Source: Portunus trituberculatus (lineage: Eukaryota > Arthropoda > Malacostraca > Decapoda > Portunidae). Taken from it: 64,000 nt of DNA. This document shows positions 48,804-60,869 of this stretch, piece after piece; positions within the stretch are counted from its first letter, which is position 1; each line of letters starts with the position of its first letter. The notes beneath the pieces are model-generated. The model did not search any database and was not told the DNA's origin. It saw only the letters and a program-made list of their open reading frames with translations. The translations under genes were made by a program, and so were the position numbers. The stretch covers positions 14,455,134 through 14,519,133 of the forward strand of contig NC_059287.1 in assembly GCF_017591435.1 (NCBI RefSeq). The letters run 5' to 3'.

Positions 48804-48940
48804 CCCTGCCCATCCTGCAGCCCCCGCCAGTGATCCTGTACGCCCTGCCGCTGCTGCCGCTCCTGCTGGTGGTGACCCTGACAATGAGAGTCAAACTGTG
48901 CTCTGTTCTCATGGACTTTTACCATTATCATGTGCTGTGA
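48804..48940 (+). CDS. candidate terminal exon with transmembrane segment, unknown gene
   Basis: Acceptor TTTTGGCAG| then PPPVILYALPLLPLLLVVTL and MRVKLCSVLMDFYHYHVL and TGA at 48938-48940. The hydrophobic stretch of about 20 residues would make a membrane anchor. It lies in a segment unique to the first unit. The reading frame is inferred from the hydrophobic pattern only. Confidence 0.3.
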
Positions 48941-48973
48941 GAGGCGTAGAACACTGTCTGGCTGCCTCCCCCG

Positions 48974-48975
<2 letters not shown>

Positions 48976-49007
<32 letters not shown>

Positions 49008-49089
49008 TCTTATAGCACCTTTTTGTATGTTAAATAGTTTGAATAAAGGAAAATATAAGGAAAATGTTGACTAATCATTACTATTATTA

Positions 49090-49127
<38 letters not shown>

Positions 49128-49221
49128 GTTTTGACGTGTACAAGATGGTATATAAATAATTTGCCTGTATGTTGTGTTACTACTTATGAATGGTGTGTGT
49201 GTGTGTGTGTGTGTGTGTGTG
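48976..49221. repeat. (CT)n, (ATT)n and (GT)n microsatellites
   Basis: CT at 48976-49004, ATT at about 49081-49127 and GT at 49194-49221. A (GT)n at 48260-48284 directly follows GAACCCCGGTCCTCTGG, a 17 bp fragment of the SINE head. Confidence 0.9.
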
Positions 49222-49499
49222 ACCAGCTGATTGTTAGGGTCTGCATTGTATATAATTATTTTTTTTCCTTGTTTCTACACACAGCCGTGAGAAGCGAGGC
49301 TGATCTTAGCGAGAAGCACATCCTTTCATTTTCATGTGCAAGCACTTCTTATGCTAAGTCAGTATACGTTCACACAGGCTCAGTGTTGGAACCTCTGGTT
49401 GCTGGATTATATATATGTAATTATTACAGCATAGACATACATTTAGTATTATCATTGACAGTTGTGTACCGTACAGACACCACAGCCTTCACGCACACA

Positions 49500-52050
49500 G
49501 TGGTGGTGGTGCTGGCGGTGGTGTTTTGGTGTTGACTGCTCAGTCTATCTACACACCCAGACGCATTCACGCACACCCATAGATACTCAAAACACTCAAA
49601 CACACACAGAACCAAGCTAAACACACACACACACAATGAAGTGAAGTGTTACCATATTCCCAGGCACAAGCAGCACAAGCGGCAAGACAAGCGTGAACCA
49701 GCAGTGCAAGGCAAGCCACCCTGACCTGCAGCCTTCACCACACCCCTCCTTCACTTACTCAAGGTGTGTTTAAGGCCATTCGCTTATCTTGGGACTCCAT
49801 TTACCTACGGGAGTGAAAATACCTCGAACTGTATCCAGATTTGTAAAGGTGATTAGGTAAACAAGCGGTCATAGAGGCAAGTTGTGTATATTCGCCGTTG
49901 TTATTTGCGTCCTTCACTCACAGTAAGCCAAACATGTGCCAGAGTGCACCCACCAGTCTACTATTTCATCTCCCATGGTCATCTCTTCCTGACAAAGCTT
50001 CATTTTGTTGTGGTGAGATTTTAAAGGCAACATATGGACCCCGCGCCGCCGCTGTTCCCGCCTCCAGGTCCCCGGATGCTACCTACCCCTCTGGTCCCCC
50101 GCCACCCTCCCCCCCTGGCAGCCTGTTCGGTCCTACTTTTTTCTAATATTTCGTGAGGGTAATATTACGCTTCCATGGTGTGTTTTTATGGTTTGTATAA
50201 ATGTTTCGTTGTGTTTGAAGTGTGTTGCGCGCCTGTGTTGGGTAAATATGTGGCGTTTAGTGGTGTTTTATGGCGTGTGTTAAAGGCTTTTCAACGGTCA
50301 AAAATTTCCCTCTCGAATTTTGAAGTTTCTTATTTGAATGTATAAGTGGGCCTTTGTGGTGTCAAAGGATCGGCTGTCCTCTTTTAGGCGTGAAATCAAT
50401 CTATTGAGTGAAATATATGGACTTTGAAATGGTGTTTGGTGGTGTTGAAAAAACGTCTTATTTTTCTTTATTTTATTTGGTGACGTTTGTGGTTCTCGGT
50501 GTAACTCGCTGTGGAATGCCTTGAAAGATACCTCACACTCCCTCAAATGTGGTAAAACACTCGCCAAGTGAAAATGGCTTGACTTTGCAGGGCGTTTTAG
50601 CAGATTTATGAGTTTGAATGTTATTTTATATTTAGCATACTTAATTTAGACATTTTTTGAAAACTAGTTAAGCTGGAGTTGTTTTGATATTTTTAAACTT
50701 AGTTTTATTATTTATCACGGCATAAAATAACAAGCATTCGGCCGTGGCTCCGTTTTTTCGAAAAGTCATTTTTAAAATGAAATGATTTACGTAATTTAGC
50801 CGAGTCACCCCGCTCTCCGTTCTCTGTGATGACCACAGCCCAGGTGGTGACTGAACATAGCCCGGGCTGCCGCCTCTTTTCAAAACCCGCAGTTCGTCAA
50901 TATTTTGCCTAATATCTGGTGATTCCTGCGTGTTTTCGTGTGTTTCTAGGTTCAGGTGTGTAGATAGTAGTAGCAGAAGGAAGTAGAAAGGAGAAATAAA
51001 GGAGGATAAGGAGGAAGGAAGGAGAAAGAGAGAAGGAAGAGGAGGAGAAGCCAAGTCACAATACTTAAGTCACCCTCCTTCTCCTCAATATTTTGTCTAA
51101 TATCTTGTGTTTTGATGTGTTTCTAGGCTCAGACGTCAAGACGGAAGCAACAGAAGGAAGAAGAAGGAGAAACAAAGGAGGAGGACGAAGAAGAAACGAG
51201 AAATAGAGGCGGAATAGGAGAAGGAGCCAATGTGTAATATTTAGGTAAGTGTCCCTTTTAATCGTAACGTTCTTTATAATGCATTGTGTTAGATTTGGGA
51301 CACATTTGGGGTGTTTTGAGTGTGTTGCAGTGTGTTATGGGTGTATTTCGTGTGTTTTAAGCCTCTTAGGTGTATTTGACGTGCCTTGAGTGTGGTGTGG
51401 AGGTGTATTTGAGTACTGGCACTTTTTGAGTGTTTTGGGGGCATTTTGAGGTGTTGCATGGTGTTTCGAGAGTGTTTTGGGGCAGTTTTGAGTGTTTTAA
51501 GTTATTTTAGTGTGTACTGGGTGTATTTAGTGCGTTTTGGGTGTATTTTCCGGCATTTTGAGGTGTTGCATGGTGTTTTGAGGTTAGTTTTGAGTGTTTT
51601 AAGATGTGTGGGTGTGTGTTACGGGTCTTTTGGGTGTGTGAAGGTGATTTTGTGTATGTTGGGTGTTTTTAATAAGTTTTGGGTGTGTTTGGGGGCATTT
51701 TGAGGTGTTGCAGGATGTTTTGAGTGTGTTTTGGGTGTTGTAAGTGGTTTGGGGTGTGTTGGGTGTGTGTAGGAGTGGTTTGTGTGTACTGGGTGTTTCT
51801 AGTGAGTTTTGGATGTGTTTTGCAGCATTTTGAGGTGTTGCATGGTGTTTAGGTGTTGTAAGTGGTTTGGGTGTGTGTTGGGGACGATTTTGGAGTATAT
51901 TTGTTGTGTTTAGTGAATTTTGTGTGTTTTGTGGTATTTTGAGGTGTTGCATGGTGTTTTGGGTGTGTTTTAAGTGGTTTGGAGTGTGTTGGGGTTGATT
52001 TGGGGTGTTTTTAGTGAGTTTTGTGTGTGTTTTGGCCTTTTTAGGTGTTT
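49500..52050 (+). repeat. segmental duplication module P2, copy A
   Basis: Very similar to 60870-63110 throughout (for example CCGCGCCGCCGCTGTTCCCG near 50040 and 61400). It has the candidate 5' exon 51127-51244 and an upstream degenerate exon copy 50949-51065. 51260-52050 is GTGTTTTGAG-type minisatellite. Confidence 0.85.
51127..51244 (+). other. candidate purine-rich 5' exon, copy A
   Basis: TTTCTAG|GCTCAGACGTCAAG opens it and AATATTTAG|GTAAGT closes it. The upstream near-duplicate (50949-51065) has ACTTAAGTCACC at the same place, so its donor is lost. Confidence 0.5.
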
Positions 52051-52130
52051 ATCAGTGATATTAGTCAGAGCGCTGCATTTAACCCATTCAAATAGCCCGC
52101 GTAGAGTTACAATCTAAGCCTACAATTAAA

Positions 52131-52136
<6 letters not shown>

Positions 52137-52200
<64 letters not shown>
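52137..52200. repeat. (TA)n microsatellite
   Basis: About 32 TA units at the start of the non-duplicated 52.05-54.3 kb interval. Confidence 0.95.
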
Positions 52201-52201
<1 letters not shown>

Positions 52202-52429
52202 CCTAAATACTCCTTAAAATTGAGTCACTAATACCACAAAAAACATCGCCATTAATTTGGGTGTGTGGCGTGAGGATAACAAGCAGTTAGCAGCCTCTTG
52301 TTCCATGTCCCTGTGCGAAAGTATGGCAAGAAAACAAATCGAGTGCGGTATATAATTAATCTCCCACCAATCTCATGTTTTTGTTAGCGCTGAAATGTGT
52401 CTCAGTGAGCACAAAGTTAGTGTGATGTT

Positions 52430-53410
52430 ATAGTGCGGTGTGGATGTGAGGGCGTGAGGTGGGCGTGTGTCAGCCAAAGGAAGGGCAGCACATTCGAAGA
52501 CAGCCGAGGTGATCCCACACCAGCTGAACAAATCCTCGGCCTTTTGTCTTATGGCGGCGGGCGAGTGTGGTTCCTTGTGTGTGCGTGCGTGCGTGGCGTC
52601 TTGGTTAGTGTAGTGATAGTGTGTTGATCCTATTGAATGCGTCTTCCTCGCGTTGGATTTGGTAAGTTGAGGTTGTTATTTAAGCCTCATTATCACTGCA
52701 ATAAAGTACTAAGCCGCTACTAAGCATTAACCTGAACCACGTGACTCCTATACTGATCTCCGTTAATAATGAAATACTAGCTTTGATAAGCACACCACAC
52801 TAACTCCCTCCTTCTCCTCTTTACAGGTGAGTACCCGTATCACAGGTCACACCGTGGGACTGACACCGCTGGAGCAACCCTTCGGAATAAAGTACAAATT
52901 ACGGTTTGCTAGGCGTTAGGTGTTAGGCATAGGGCGATAGGCGGCGCGGCTAACCATTCTCTTCCAGGTACAAACTAACCTTCTCTTCCAGGTACATGTT
53001 AATTATCTAGTCTTCCCCAGTAATGCCCTGGTTAGCGCACCGTGGCGGCGATCCAGGAGCCTCGTGCTGGTGGCGGTGGTGGTGGCGTGGCTGGCTGGCT
53101 GGCGGGCGTGCACGTGCTATCATATGGTACGTGAATGGTTGGGTTTAGTACGGTTAGTGAAATGATGTACAGTTTCTTATCACTTTTTTAGTTTGATTTA
53201 TTTTTTGGGTGTGTGGTTTCATATGGCATTTTTTGTTGTTCCAGGGTTGCGTGGTAGGTGCGTTCACTGGTCTGGGCTGTGTTGGTGCGTGTTCTGAAGA
53301 GATGACCGCAGACACGCTGGCAGCTGATGACTAGACCCGCACAGAGGCAGTGTACTGTACAAGCTGGATGGAAGTATGCAAACCTCGCAATGAAGATGGA
53401 AAAGGTGAGG
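52430..53410 (+). other. cluster of exon-like pieces, unknown gene
   Basis: GC-rich DNA ends at donor GGATTTG|GTAAGT near 52661. After acceptor CCCCAG| (53019) lies a piece with donor CATATG|GTACGT. In one frame it reads PWRRSRSLVLVAVVVAWLAG, like a signal anchor. A third piece after TTCCAG| (53245) opens GCVVGAFTGLGCVGACSEEM and stops at TAG. I cannot join these with confidence to the e1/e2 pieces, and no family is recognised. Confidence 0.3.
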
Positions 53411-53449
53411 AAATGGTTCTATCTTGACTTTTGGCTAAAATAAGCGTCT

Positions 53450-53479
<30 letters not shown>

Positions 53480-53480
<1 letters not shown>

Positions 53481-53711
53481 TTTTTATTATCTTTTTTTAC
53501 AGGTCTAATTAAAACTTATTTCTTACAGGTCAAACTAATATCTCTCCTTTTCTCTGGCAGGACAAACTAATCTTTCTTTTTCTCATGCAGGTCAAACTAA
53601 CCATTTATATCGTTCTCTTGCAGGCAAACTATTATTATTTTTTTTTTTATGCAGGACAAACTAATGTCTTTTTCAGGTCAAACTAATTTTTTTTTCTTTT
53701 GCAGCTCAAAC

Positions 53712-53720
<9 letters not shown>
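53480..53720 (+). repeat. tandem array of acceptor/branch-point-like units
   Basis: About seven units of 30-45 bp, each a pyrimidine tract ending in CAG (CTTACAG, CTGGCAG, CATGCAG, CTTGCAG, TTTTCAG, TTTGCAG) followed by GTCAAACTAA or GACAAACTAA. CAG after pyrimidines mimics a 3' splice site and ACTAA mimics a branch point. The array ends in a long (TC)n (53715-53803). Two similar units occur at 52970-52995. Confidence 0.75.

Positions 53721-53803
<83 letters not shown>
53715..53803. repeat. (TC)n microsatellite
   Basis: About 44 TC units, extending the pyrimidine tract of the last unit of the acceptor-like array. Confidence 0.95.
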
Positions 53804-53806
<3 letters not shown>

Positions 53807-54299
53807 AACACTAGCAGGTGGTGTGACTTCATTTTTTTTTTTTTCTTATTTTTGAACAATCTCAGCCTTTTTCCCAACCTAACCTAATGTAGCACACCAT
53901 AACCACTCCCTCTCTCTCCTGGCAGCTCCAAACACTCTGCGGCAAACTATGACATCATATTTTTTCTTTCTTTTCTGTCTATTTAATTTTTTCCTCTTTT
54001 TTTCAATAATTCCCTGCCCATCCCAGCCTAACCTAGTGCAACAACCCCAGTACTATTCCCTCCCTCTCTTCTGCAGTTCCATTCATGTTTTTCAATGTGT
54101 TTCTAATATTTTTCTTGTTTTCTCTTACTTTTTCAACAATTTAAGGACATGCTGTGATCCAGATCTGAAAAACTTATTTCAAAACAAAGTTATAGAATTT
54201 ATGACTTGAAATTTTGAGGATATTGTAAGCTATTGGTTGTCTTTGAAGTATTTACCTTGTTGTATTGATATGATAATCCAAATATCTTAATTATGTGTT

Positions 54300-55140
54300 T
54301 TTAGGGGTTCAGATTTTCTTGTATAATCACTTCCAGATCTTTTTCCTCTTTAGTCTTCATTATTTTTTCCTCTCCCATCAAATAGTTCCATACCGGTCTT
54401 CTCTTACTCTTTCCTAGTTCCATTACATGACATTTGTTGACATTAAACTCCAATTTCCACTTGTTGCTCCACTCATAGATCTTGTTTATATCTTTCTGTA
54501 ACAGCAAAAAGTCCTCCCTGGTTTTGATAACTCTTAGCAGCTTTGCATCATCACCAAACATATTAATATAATTGATTATCATAATGTGAATGTTGTTTAC
54601 AAAATCTGAAACAATGGGGGCTAACACTGACCCTTGTGGCACTCTGCTGGTTACTTAACCCCAAGATGAGTATGTATCTCTGATCACAGTTGTCATTTCC
54701 CTATCCTTCAAATAATCTCTTGTCCATTGGAGCAAGGTTCCTCACAGTCCTCCTATGTTCTCTAGTTTCCAAAGTAGTCTTCCATGCGGGACTTTATCAA
54801 AAGGCTTTTCATGTCCAGGTATACTGTGTCCACCATTCGTCTCTGCTTTCCAGTCCTTCTGTAACTCTGGAGTAGAAGCTTAATAAGTTTGATACACATG
54901 ACTTCCGTGTCCTGAACCCAAATTGTCTTTTCAATATGACTTGTTCTTCTTCCAGATGTTTAACCCATTTTTCTTTGATAATCATTTCACACAACTTCCC
55001 CAAAACACTTCTAAGTGACGCTGGTCTGTAGGTTAGTGGTTCAGTTGCCTTTCCTCTTTTAAATTTCAGTATTACATTAGCTCTCTTCCATTCTAGTGGA
55101 ACTTTCCCTTCATTTAGTGAACTTGTAATTATTTTCCAAA
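54300..55140 (-). mobile_element. LINE reverse-transcriptase fragment L1B
   Basis: The minus strand encodes RQFGFRTRKSCVSNLLSFYS, PQGSVLAPIV, a GDDAKLLRVIKTRED catalytic-region variant (F-G-DD for FADD), then WKLEFNVNKCHVMELGKSKR and EKDLEVIIQENLNP. It has frameshifts and a short deletion around motif 4/5, so it is dead. It extends about 300 bp further 3' than L1A. Confidence 0.83.
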
Positions 55141-55142
55141 TT

Positions 55143-55203
<61 letters not shown>

Positions 55204-55541
55204 ATGTGCTTGTGTATTTACCTACTTGTAGTTTTCCCAGTGCCTGGGCTTTACGCTGGTGTGGCCCCGTCTCCATATCTACACTTATCCAATTTTTCTT
55301 TCAAACTCTGTACACTCGTTGGTGACACCACTTCTTCACCCAAACTGTTCCACGTCTCAACACATCTTTGCGGGAAACTCTATTTTTTAACATCTCTCAG
55401 GCATCTTCCCTTCCTCAGCTTTTTACTATGCGATCTTGTTTGAATGTCATATTCTTCTCTCAGTCTAACCTAACCTGTCATTTTCTTTATTTATTGATTT
55501 ATTTTTAACAAACCTAATCTAACCTAACCAAACATTTGCAG

Positions 55542-55698
55542 GTCCACAGAAAACGACACGCCAATTTATTTGAAGTCAAGGACGGAGATTAAACCGGCCT
55601 TGAAAAACACCATACCCGTTTTGTCCACCGCCATCACCACCTTCTCCCAGATCAAGGACAAAGTGTATTACAGACTCACACATAAGGAAGAGGTGCAT
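55542..55698 (+). CDS. exon-like coding piece e1, copy B, unknown protein
   Basis: Acceptor ATTTGCAG| and donor GTGCAT|GTGAGT enclose 157 nt that stay open in one frame: STENDTPIYLKSRTEIKPAL, KNTIPVLSTAITTFSQIKDK, VYYRLTHKEEVH. It starts needing two bases from an upstream exon and ends in phase 0, which fits e2. The balanced composition looks like real coding sequence, but I do not recognise the family. Confidence 0.5.
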
Positions 55699-56109
55699 GT
55701 GAGTGTGTTTGGATGCGTTTGGGTGTGTTTTGGGTCTGTTTGGGTGTGTTTTGAGGTGTGTTAAAAACCCGTGTGACTGAAATTAGTTTTTTAAAATATA
55801 GGTTATGTTGCCACAATTTTCAACGCCCACATGTGGCTTTTGATAAGGTAGATACCAATGTAATCTGTCAATACAGCCATCAAACCTCCCTTCAAAACCC
55901 GTGTGATTCTGATTTGTAAAGCGCAGGGCACACACATTTTTGGGGGTTGGTTTGCGGATGATTGAAATAGTAGTGTTGAAACAAGTGTCTTTTAGAAATA
56001 CAACTTAGGCGACCACTGGTTTTCAAAGTCCACAGTTAGGAGGAAGTTTGTTCTTAAGAGTGTTTCTGCTTTTGATTTGATAAATATCATGTTACTCTGT
56101 CAATAGCTC

Positions 56110-56500
56110 ATTAAAAACTGGAGGGGTTTGGCTGTGTTTCTGGGGCGTTTGGGGTGAAAGAGTGTGTATTTGTGGAGTTTGGGTGTGTTTTGTGGTGCTT
56201 GAGTGTTTTGGGTGGTTTGGGGATATTTGGATGTGTGTTTTGGGTGTTTAGGAGTGTTTTGAGTGTGCTTTGGGTGTGTTTAGGGTGTGTTTGGTGGTGT
56301 TTGAATGTGTTTGGGTGATATTTAGATGTGTCTCTCATCTGCATGTTGAAACACACCAAAACATACTCTAAGCACACCAAAAACACCCCAGAAGGCCTCA
56401 AAACATCCCAAAACACACCAAAGCACACTCTAAGCACACCAAAAACACCCCAGAAGACCTCAAAACACCTCAAAACACACCAAAACATTCCCAAAATACA
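56110..56500. repeat. strand-switching GT/CA minisatellite, copy B
   Basis: Same organisation as 45110-45560, with the switch at CTCATCTGCATG near 56336. It is about 55 bp shorter through loss of one CA-side unit. Confidence 0.8.
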
Positions 56501-56816
56501 CTCGTTTTCAAGCTAACCTAATCTTAACAGCCCATAACCACTCCTTCTCTCTTTCCCACAGATTTGAACCTTCTGTTTTGAAGTTTTGAATTTTTTTTTT
56601 TTTCCATTATTCGTGTGTTTTAATGTTTTTTTTAATGTTTTCATATGTTTTTCATTCATTCTTCCTGTTTTGGTGTTTTTTAATGTTTCCCTTCGTTTTT
56701 CTTACATTTCGTTAGGTTTTTCTAATTTTTTTGACAATTTAAGCCTCCTTTCCAAGCTCAGCAAAGCTAGCCTAACCAGACACCCCCAAACCACGCGCTC
56801 TCTCTCTCTCCTGCAG

Positions 56817-56912
56817 GCCATGAGGGAGGCGGTGGAGGTGTGGGGGGTTCAGCACACCATCACAGACAACCTGCAGTTCATGCTTGGGATGGGACACACT
56901 GGGACAGCCTCG
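56817..56912 (+). pseudogene. exon-like coding piece e2, copy B, cut by a LINE
   Basis: After (CT)nCCTGCAG| the frame reads AMREAVEVWGVQHTITDNLQ then FMLGMGHTGTAS. It goes straight into minus-strand LINE sequence (PELKDLIYKE read backwards) with no donor. It is in phase with e1. Confidence 0.5.
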
Positions 56913-58005
56913 GACATTCTTTGTATATTAGGTCCTTTAGTTCTGGCACCATCTTTTTAGCAATCTTCTGTATCCGTTCTAATCTTCTTATATCCTTTTC
57001 AGAACTCGTGGAGACCACACCACAGCTGCATATTCCAGCCTTGGGCGTATCATGCTTGTGATGATTTCTTTTCATCATATCTTTGTCCATGAATTGAAAT
57101 GTCATTCTTATATTTGTCAACATTTTACATGATAATCCAAATATCTTGCCTGTGTGTTTTTTGGGTTCAGATTTTCCTGTATAATCACTCCCAGATCTTT
57201 TTCCTCTTTAGTCTTCATTATTTGTTCCTTATCCATTAGATAGTTCCATACCGGTCTTCTCTTACTCTTTCTTAGTTCCATTATGTGACATTTCTTGGCA
57301 TTAAACTCCAATTTCCACTTCCTGCTCCATTCATAGATCTTGTTCATATCTTCCTGTAACAGCAAAACGTCCTCCCTGGTTTTGATAACTCTTAGCAGCT
57401 TTGCATCATCAGCAAATAGATTAATATAACTGTTTACCCCATTGTGAATGTCGTTTACATAAATCTGGAACATAATGGGGGCTAACACTGACCCTTGTGG
57501 CAATCCACTAGTTACTTTACCCCAAGTTGAGTATGTATCTCTGATCACAGTTCTCATTTCCCTGTCCTTCAAATAATCCCTTATCCATTCTGATAAGGTT
57601 CCTTGCAATCCTCCTATGTTCTCTAGTTTCTAAAGTAATCTTTCATGAGGGACTTTATCAAAAGCCTTTTTCATTTCCAGGTATACTGTGTCCACCATCC
57701 GTCTCTGCTTTCCAGTCCTTCTGTAACTCTCGAGTAGAAGCTTGATAAGTTTGATACACATGAGTGTCCTGTCCTGAACCCAAATTGTCTGTTCTATATG
57801 ACTTTTTCTTTTTCCAGATGTTTAACCCATTTTTCTTTGATAATTATTTGACACAACTTCCCCAAAATGCTTGTAAGTGACGCTGGTCTGTAGTTTAGTG
57901 GTTCAGTTGCCTTTCTTCCTTTAAATATCGGTATTACCTTGGCTGTCTTCCATTCTAATGGAACTTTCACTTCATTTAGTGAACTTGTAATTATTTCCCA
58001 AATTG
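56910..58005 (-). mobile_element. LINE L2B, RT domain
   Basis: The most complete RT copy here: LSEWIRDYLKDREMRTVIRD, GLPQGSVLAPIMFQIYVNDI, SYINLFADDAKLLRVIKTRE (catalytic FADD intact), WKLEFNAKKCHIMELRKSKR, EKDLGVIIQENLNP, then frameshifted LERIQKIAKKMVPELKDLIY. It is CR1/Jockey-like by motif. Both ends are truncated, so it is not autonomous. Confidence 0.87.
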
Positions 58006-58019
58006 GTGTGTGTGCGTGT

Positions 58020-58860
58020 TTACCTAGTTGTATTTTACGGGAGGGGAGGCTGTGGTGGTGTTGTCCCGTCTGTATATCTCACTGTGTCTAATTTTGTGTT
58101 GAAGTGGTGGTGGTGGACTTTGCACACACCACCTCTCTGTCCAGTCCGTTCCATATATCTATCACTCTATGGGGGAAGCTTGAAGTGTCTTCTGTAGTTG
58201 TCTTTTGTGAGTTTTAGTCCATGTCTTCTTGTGTCCCTTGTGTCCCTCTTCAGCAGGTCCATCCTATCAGGAAGCTCCATATTATTCATTATTCTGTAGA
58301 TGGTCAACAGGTGGCCTCTTTCTTTTCTCTGCTCCAGTGTTGGTCAGTCCAGTCTCTTTTCATACGTAAGAGCCGACAAGGTTGGGGCCAGTTTGGTGGC
58401 CGCTCTTTGTAGCCTTTCAATTTTGGTGATATTCTTCCTGGTGTGAGGTGACCACAGTACTGCTGCATACTCCAGTCGTGGTCTGATCAAGGATGCCAAT
58501 AACTTTTCCACCATATCTTCATCAATATATGTGAATGCAATGGTAATATTTCTCAGTAAGTTGTAGGTCTCACCAACAATTTGATTGATATGTTTATTGG
58601 GGGACATTTCCTTTGTTATGAGAACTCCCAGGTCCTTTTCACTTTCCACCTTCTTAATCTTCTCTTCTCCAAGTTTGTATTGTCTTGTTATCCCATTTTT
58701 GCTCTTCCCAAATTCCATTATGCTACATTTGTTAATGTTGAATTCCATCTCCCATCTTTTCCTCCATTCCCATAGTCTATCTAAGTCCTGCTGTAGAGTT
58801 CCACCATCATCGTGCGAGCCAACTTTCTTCAAAAGTGTTGTGTCGTCTGCAAAGAAACTC
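58020..58860 (-). mobile_element. LINE 3' half, copy L3B
   Basis: The minus strand encodes TLQQDLDRLWEWRKRWEMEF, KDLGVLITKEMSPNKHINQI, LLASLIRPRLEYAAVLWSPH and ERLQRAATKLAPTLSALTYE. It is better preserved than L3A. The 3' end reads AAAATACAACTAGGTAAAC and then CACACAC. Confidence 0.85.
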
Positions 58861-60236
58861 GTGTATCTTTAATTTGTGTATGGGTGACTTTTGACGTGCT
58901 GGAACGCATTCCTTACTATTACATGTTGTAATGGGTTCGGCATACGGTAATTTTGACTTACGGTGAGGTTTTCAGGAACGCATATGTACCGTATAACGAG
59001 GACTTACTGTATATTGTTATGATATTGTATTGATTTGAGCTTCAATATGGCCTGTGAAGGAAAAGGTATGTAATTATTTTCTGTGTAGCATGTTTATTGT
59101 TAAGTCCTCGTTTGTTAGTGTGTCGTGCATGAATACTTTTTTTCAAGCTAACAATTAGTGGTATGTTGTATCCATGGTGGTGTTTGCTTGATTTAGGTTG
59201 AACCAATACTAAAGTGTGCTTATTGTGTTGTACAGTTTTGTGCATGAGAAGTGAATGTTATTACCTTTAGGTTTTCCTATTACACTTGTGTGTAGTTTGT
59301 ATTGCTTTGCTTTACATTGTTTTTGCTTTGCCTCACTGATTATATTCATATCCTTGACCAAATATACTTTATTGCCAGTCTAACTGGTTTTCATGAATGG
59401 AAAGACAATGGTATGATTTTTTTTTTTCTGAATTGAAACATGTTTGTTTGCATTGATGTAGGATACCTAGCTATGTGTTAAAATGCTTAGTGTATATTTG
59501 ACTTGCTTGTGTGACGTCTCTGCTTTCCATACTCTTTAGTGATATTTTGGCTGTAGCTAGGGCTTACAAACACGTGGGTATTCCCACAAAACCACCCCCA
59601 CCTGCTTCTAGGTGCTTAAACATGCATCCTGCTTCTAGGTGCTTGATGTGATCAACTATGTAGCTTTTGTCTGCATGTACACCAATTTACTTTTCTCTAT
59701 ATATACCTTACATCTTTTTCTTGTTACATGCAAGTATCTTTTATTTAGTAACTTTGAATGGTGATATGCTTATTGTGTTAGTTTCAACGCTGATATATAA
59801 TGCTAATAATGTCTGAGGTCTGTGGTAATGGTGTATGCTCTGTTGTGGCATCTTGCATAGTTGATGTGATCAACTATGTAGCTTTTGTCTGCATGTACAC
59901 CAATTTACTTTTCTCTATATATACCTTACATCTTTTTCTTGTTACATTTATTGTGTATGCTTCAAAAACTGAAATTCACTCAACATGCTGTGTTCCATTA
60001 TAATCATTAGTGACTCAAGTATTTTCTGTTCTGTGAAACTAAGCCCCTCCTACACGTCATTCCTACCCATTATCCTGATAATTACTCAAATGAGACACAG
60101 CATGATTAATACATTGAAGTATTCATTATTGTTTAAATATCATATTTAGATACTAAACCTGAAATAAAAACACAAATAAACCATTGTTTTTTCCTGCTAC
60201 CTTTATTATAAGTGTTGACTCAACACACTACAAGAA

Positions 60237-60520
60237 GGTACATACACACATACTGTGTATGTACCTTTGGGCATGTGTATATTGGACTAAGGACTCCACT
60301 CTGTGGTTTTCCAAGCTCAAAGACTTCCTCAGAGGAGACTGCACCTTGAAACCAAACCTGTGCTGTTCTATTGTACAAATAGTCCCTGATCCATCCTAAT
60401 AATCTACCTTTTACACCTTTGAGAATGAGTTCCTCCATAATAACATCTTTGTTGGCCCTGTCGAAGGCACCCTTGAGATCAACGAAAGCTCTAAGGCTAG
60501 TATTAACGCCATGGCCACTA
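60237..60520 (-). mobile_element. second LINE lineage RT fragment, copy B
   Basis: The minus strand encodes IPSGHGVNTSLRAFVDLKGA then FDRANKDVIMEELILKGVKG and ends GKPQSGVLSPIYTC. The D-x-x-x-AFD part of motif A is present; the FADD part is absent. Confidence 0.8.
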
Positions 60521-60659
60521 GGTATACGATAAAAGAAGATTAGAACATGGCTAATGGAGCTGGCGTTGGGTAGCCTGTAGTGGCACGCGGACACCACCAC
60601 CACAACCCGGCCAAACCTCCCACATTTTCCCTAATATCTCTTATTCTTGGTCCACGCAG

Positions 60660-60762
60660 GATGTACCGGTGTCCCAAGCTGGGGGATGTCCCGGTGGGGG
60701 TGGAGTTGCCCTCTGTCATGTACAAAATGGCACCTTTCAGCTTAAAAGGCCACGATACCTGA
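60660..60762 (+). CDS. candidate terminal exon e3, unknown protein
   Basis: Acceptor CCACGCAG| then MYRCPKLGDVPVGVELPSVM and YKMAPFSLKGHDT with TGA at 60760-60762. It lies in DNA present only in the second unit. Phase and composition look exon-like. Its connection to e1/e2 is not shown. Confidence 0.35.
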
Positions 60763-60869
60763 AGCGAGAATAACCATTATGTCCCATTAATAATAGCTGT
60801 AGTAATGGGGAGTTATCATTGACAGTTGTGTACCGTACAGACAGCACAACCTTCACGCACATACAGTGG

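Larger units (their letters stand above)
54290..60520. repeat. segmental duplication module P1, copy B
   Basis: Aligns in order with 43964-48196: L1 RT, (GT)n, LINE tail, e1, strand-switching minisatellite, e2, L3 LINE, transposon end, spacer, second RT. It differs by an intact e1 end and an extra LINE (56910-58005) within e2. Copy A lacks both. Confidence 0.88.

Noticed and set aside
56878..58832. Active LINE retrotransposon
   Set aside because: The copies have RT motifs, but all are truncated, frameshifted or nested, and no ORF1 or endonuclease domain is present.
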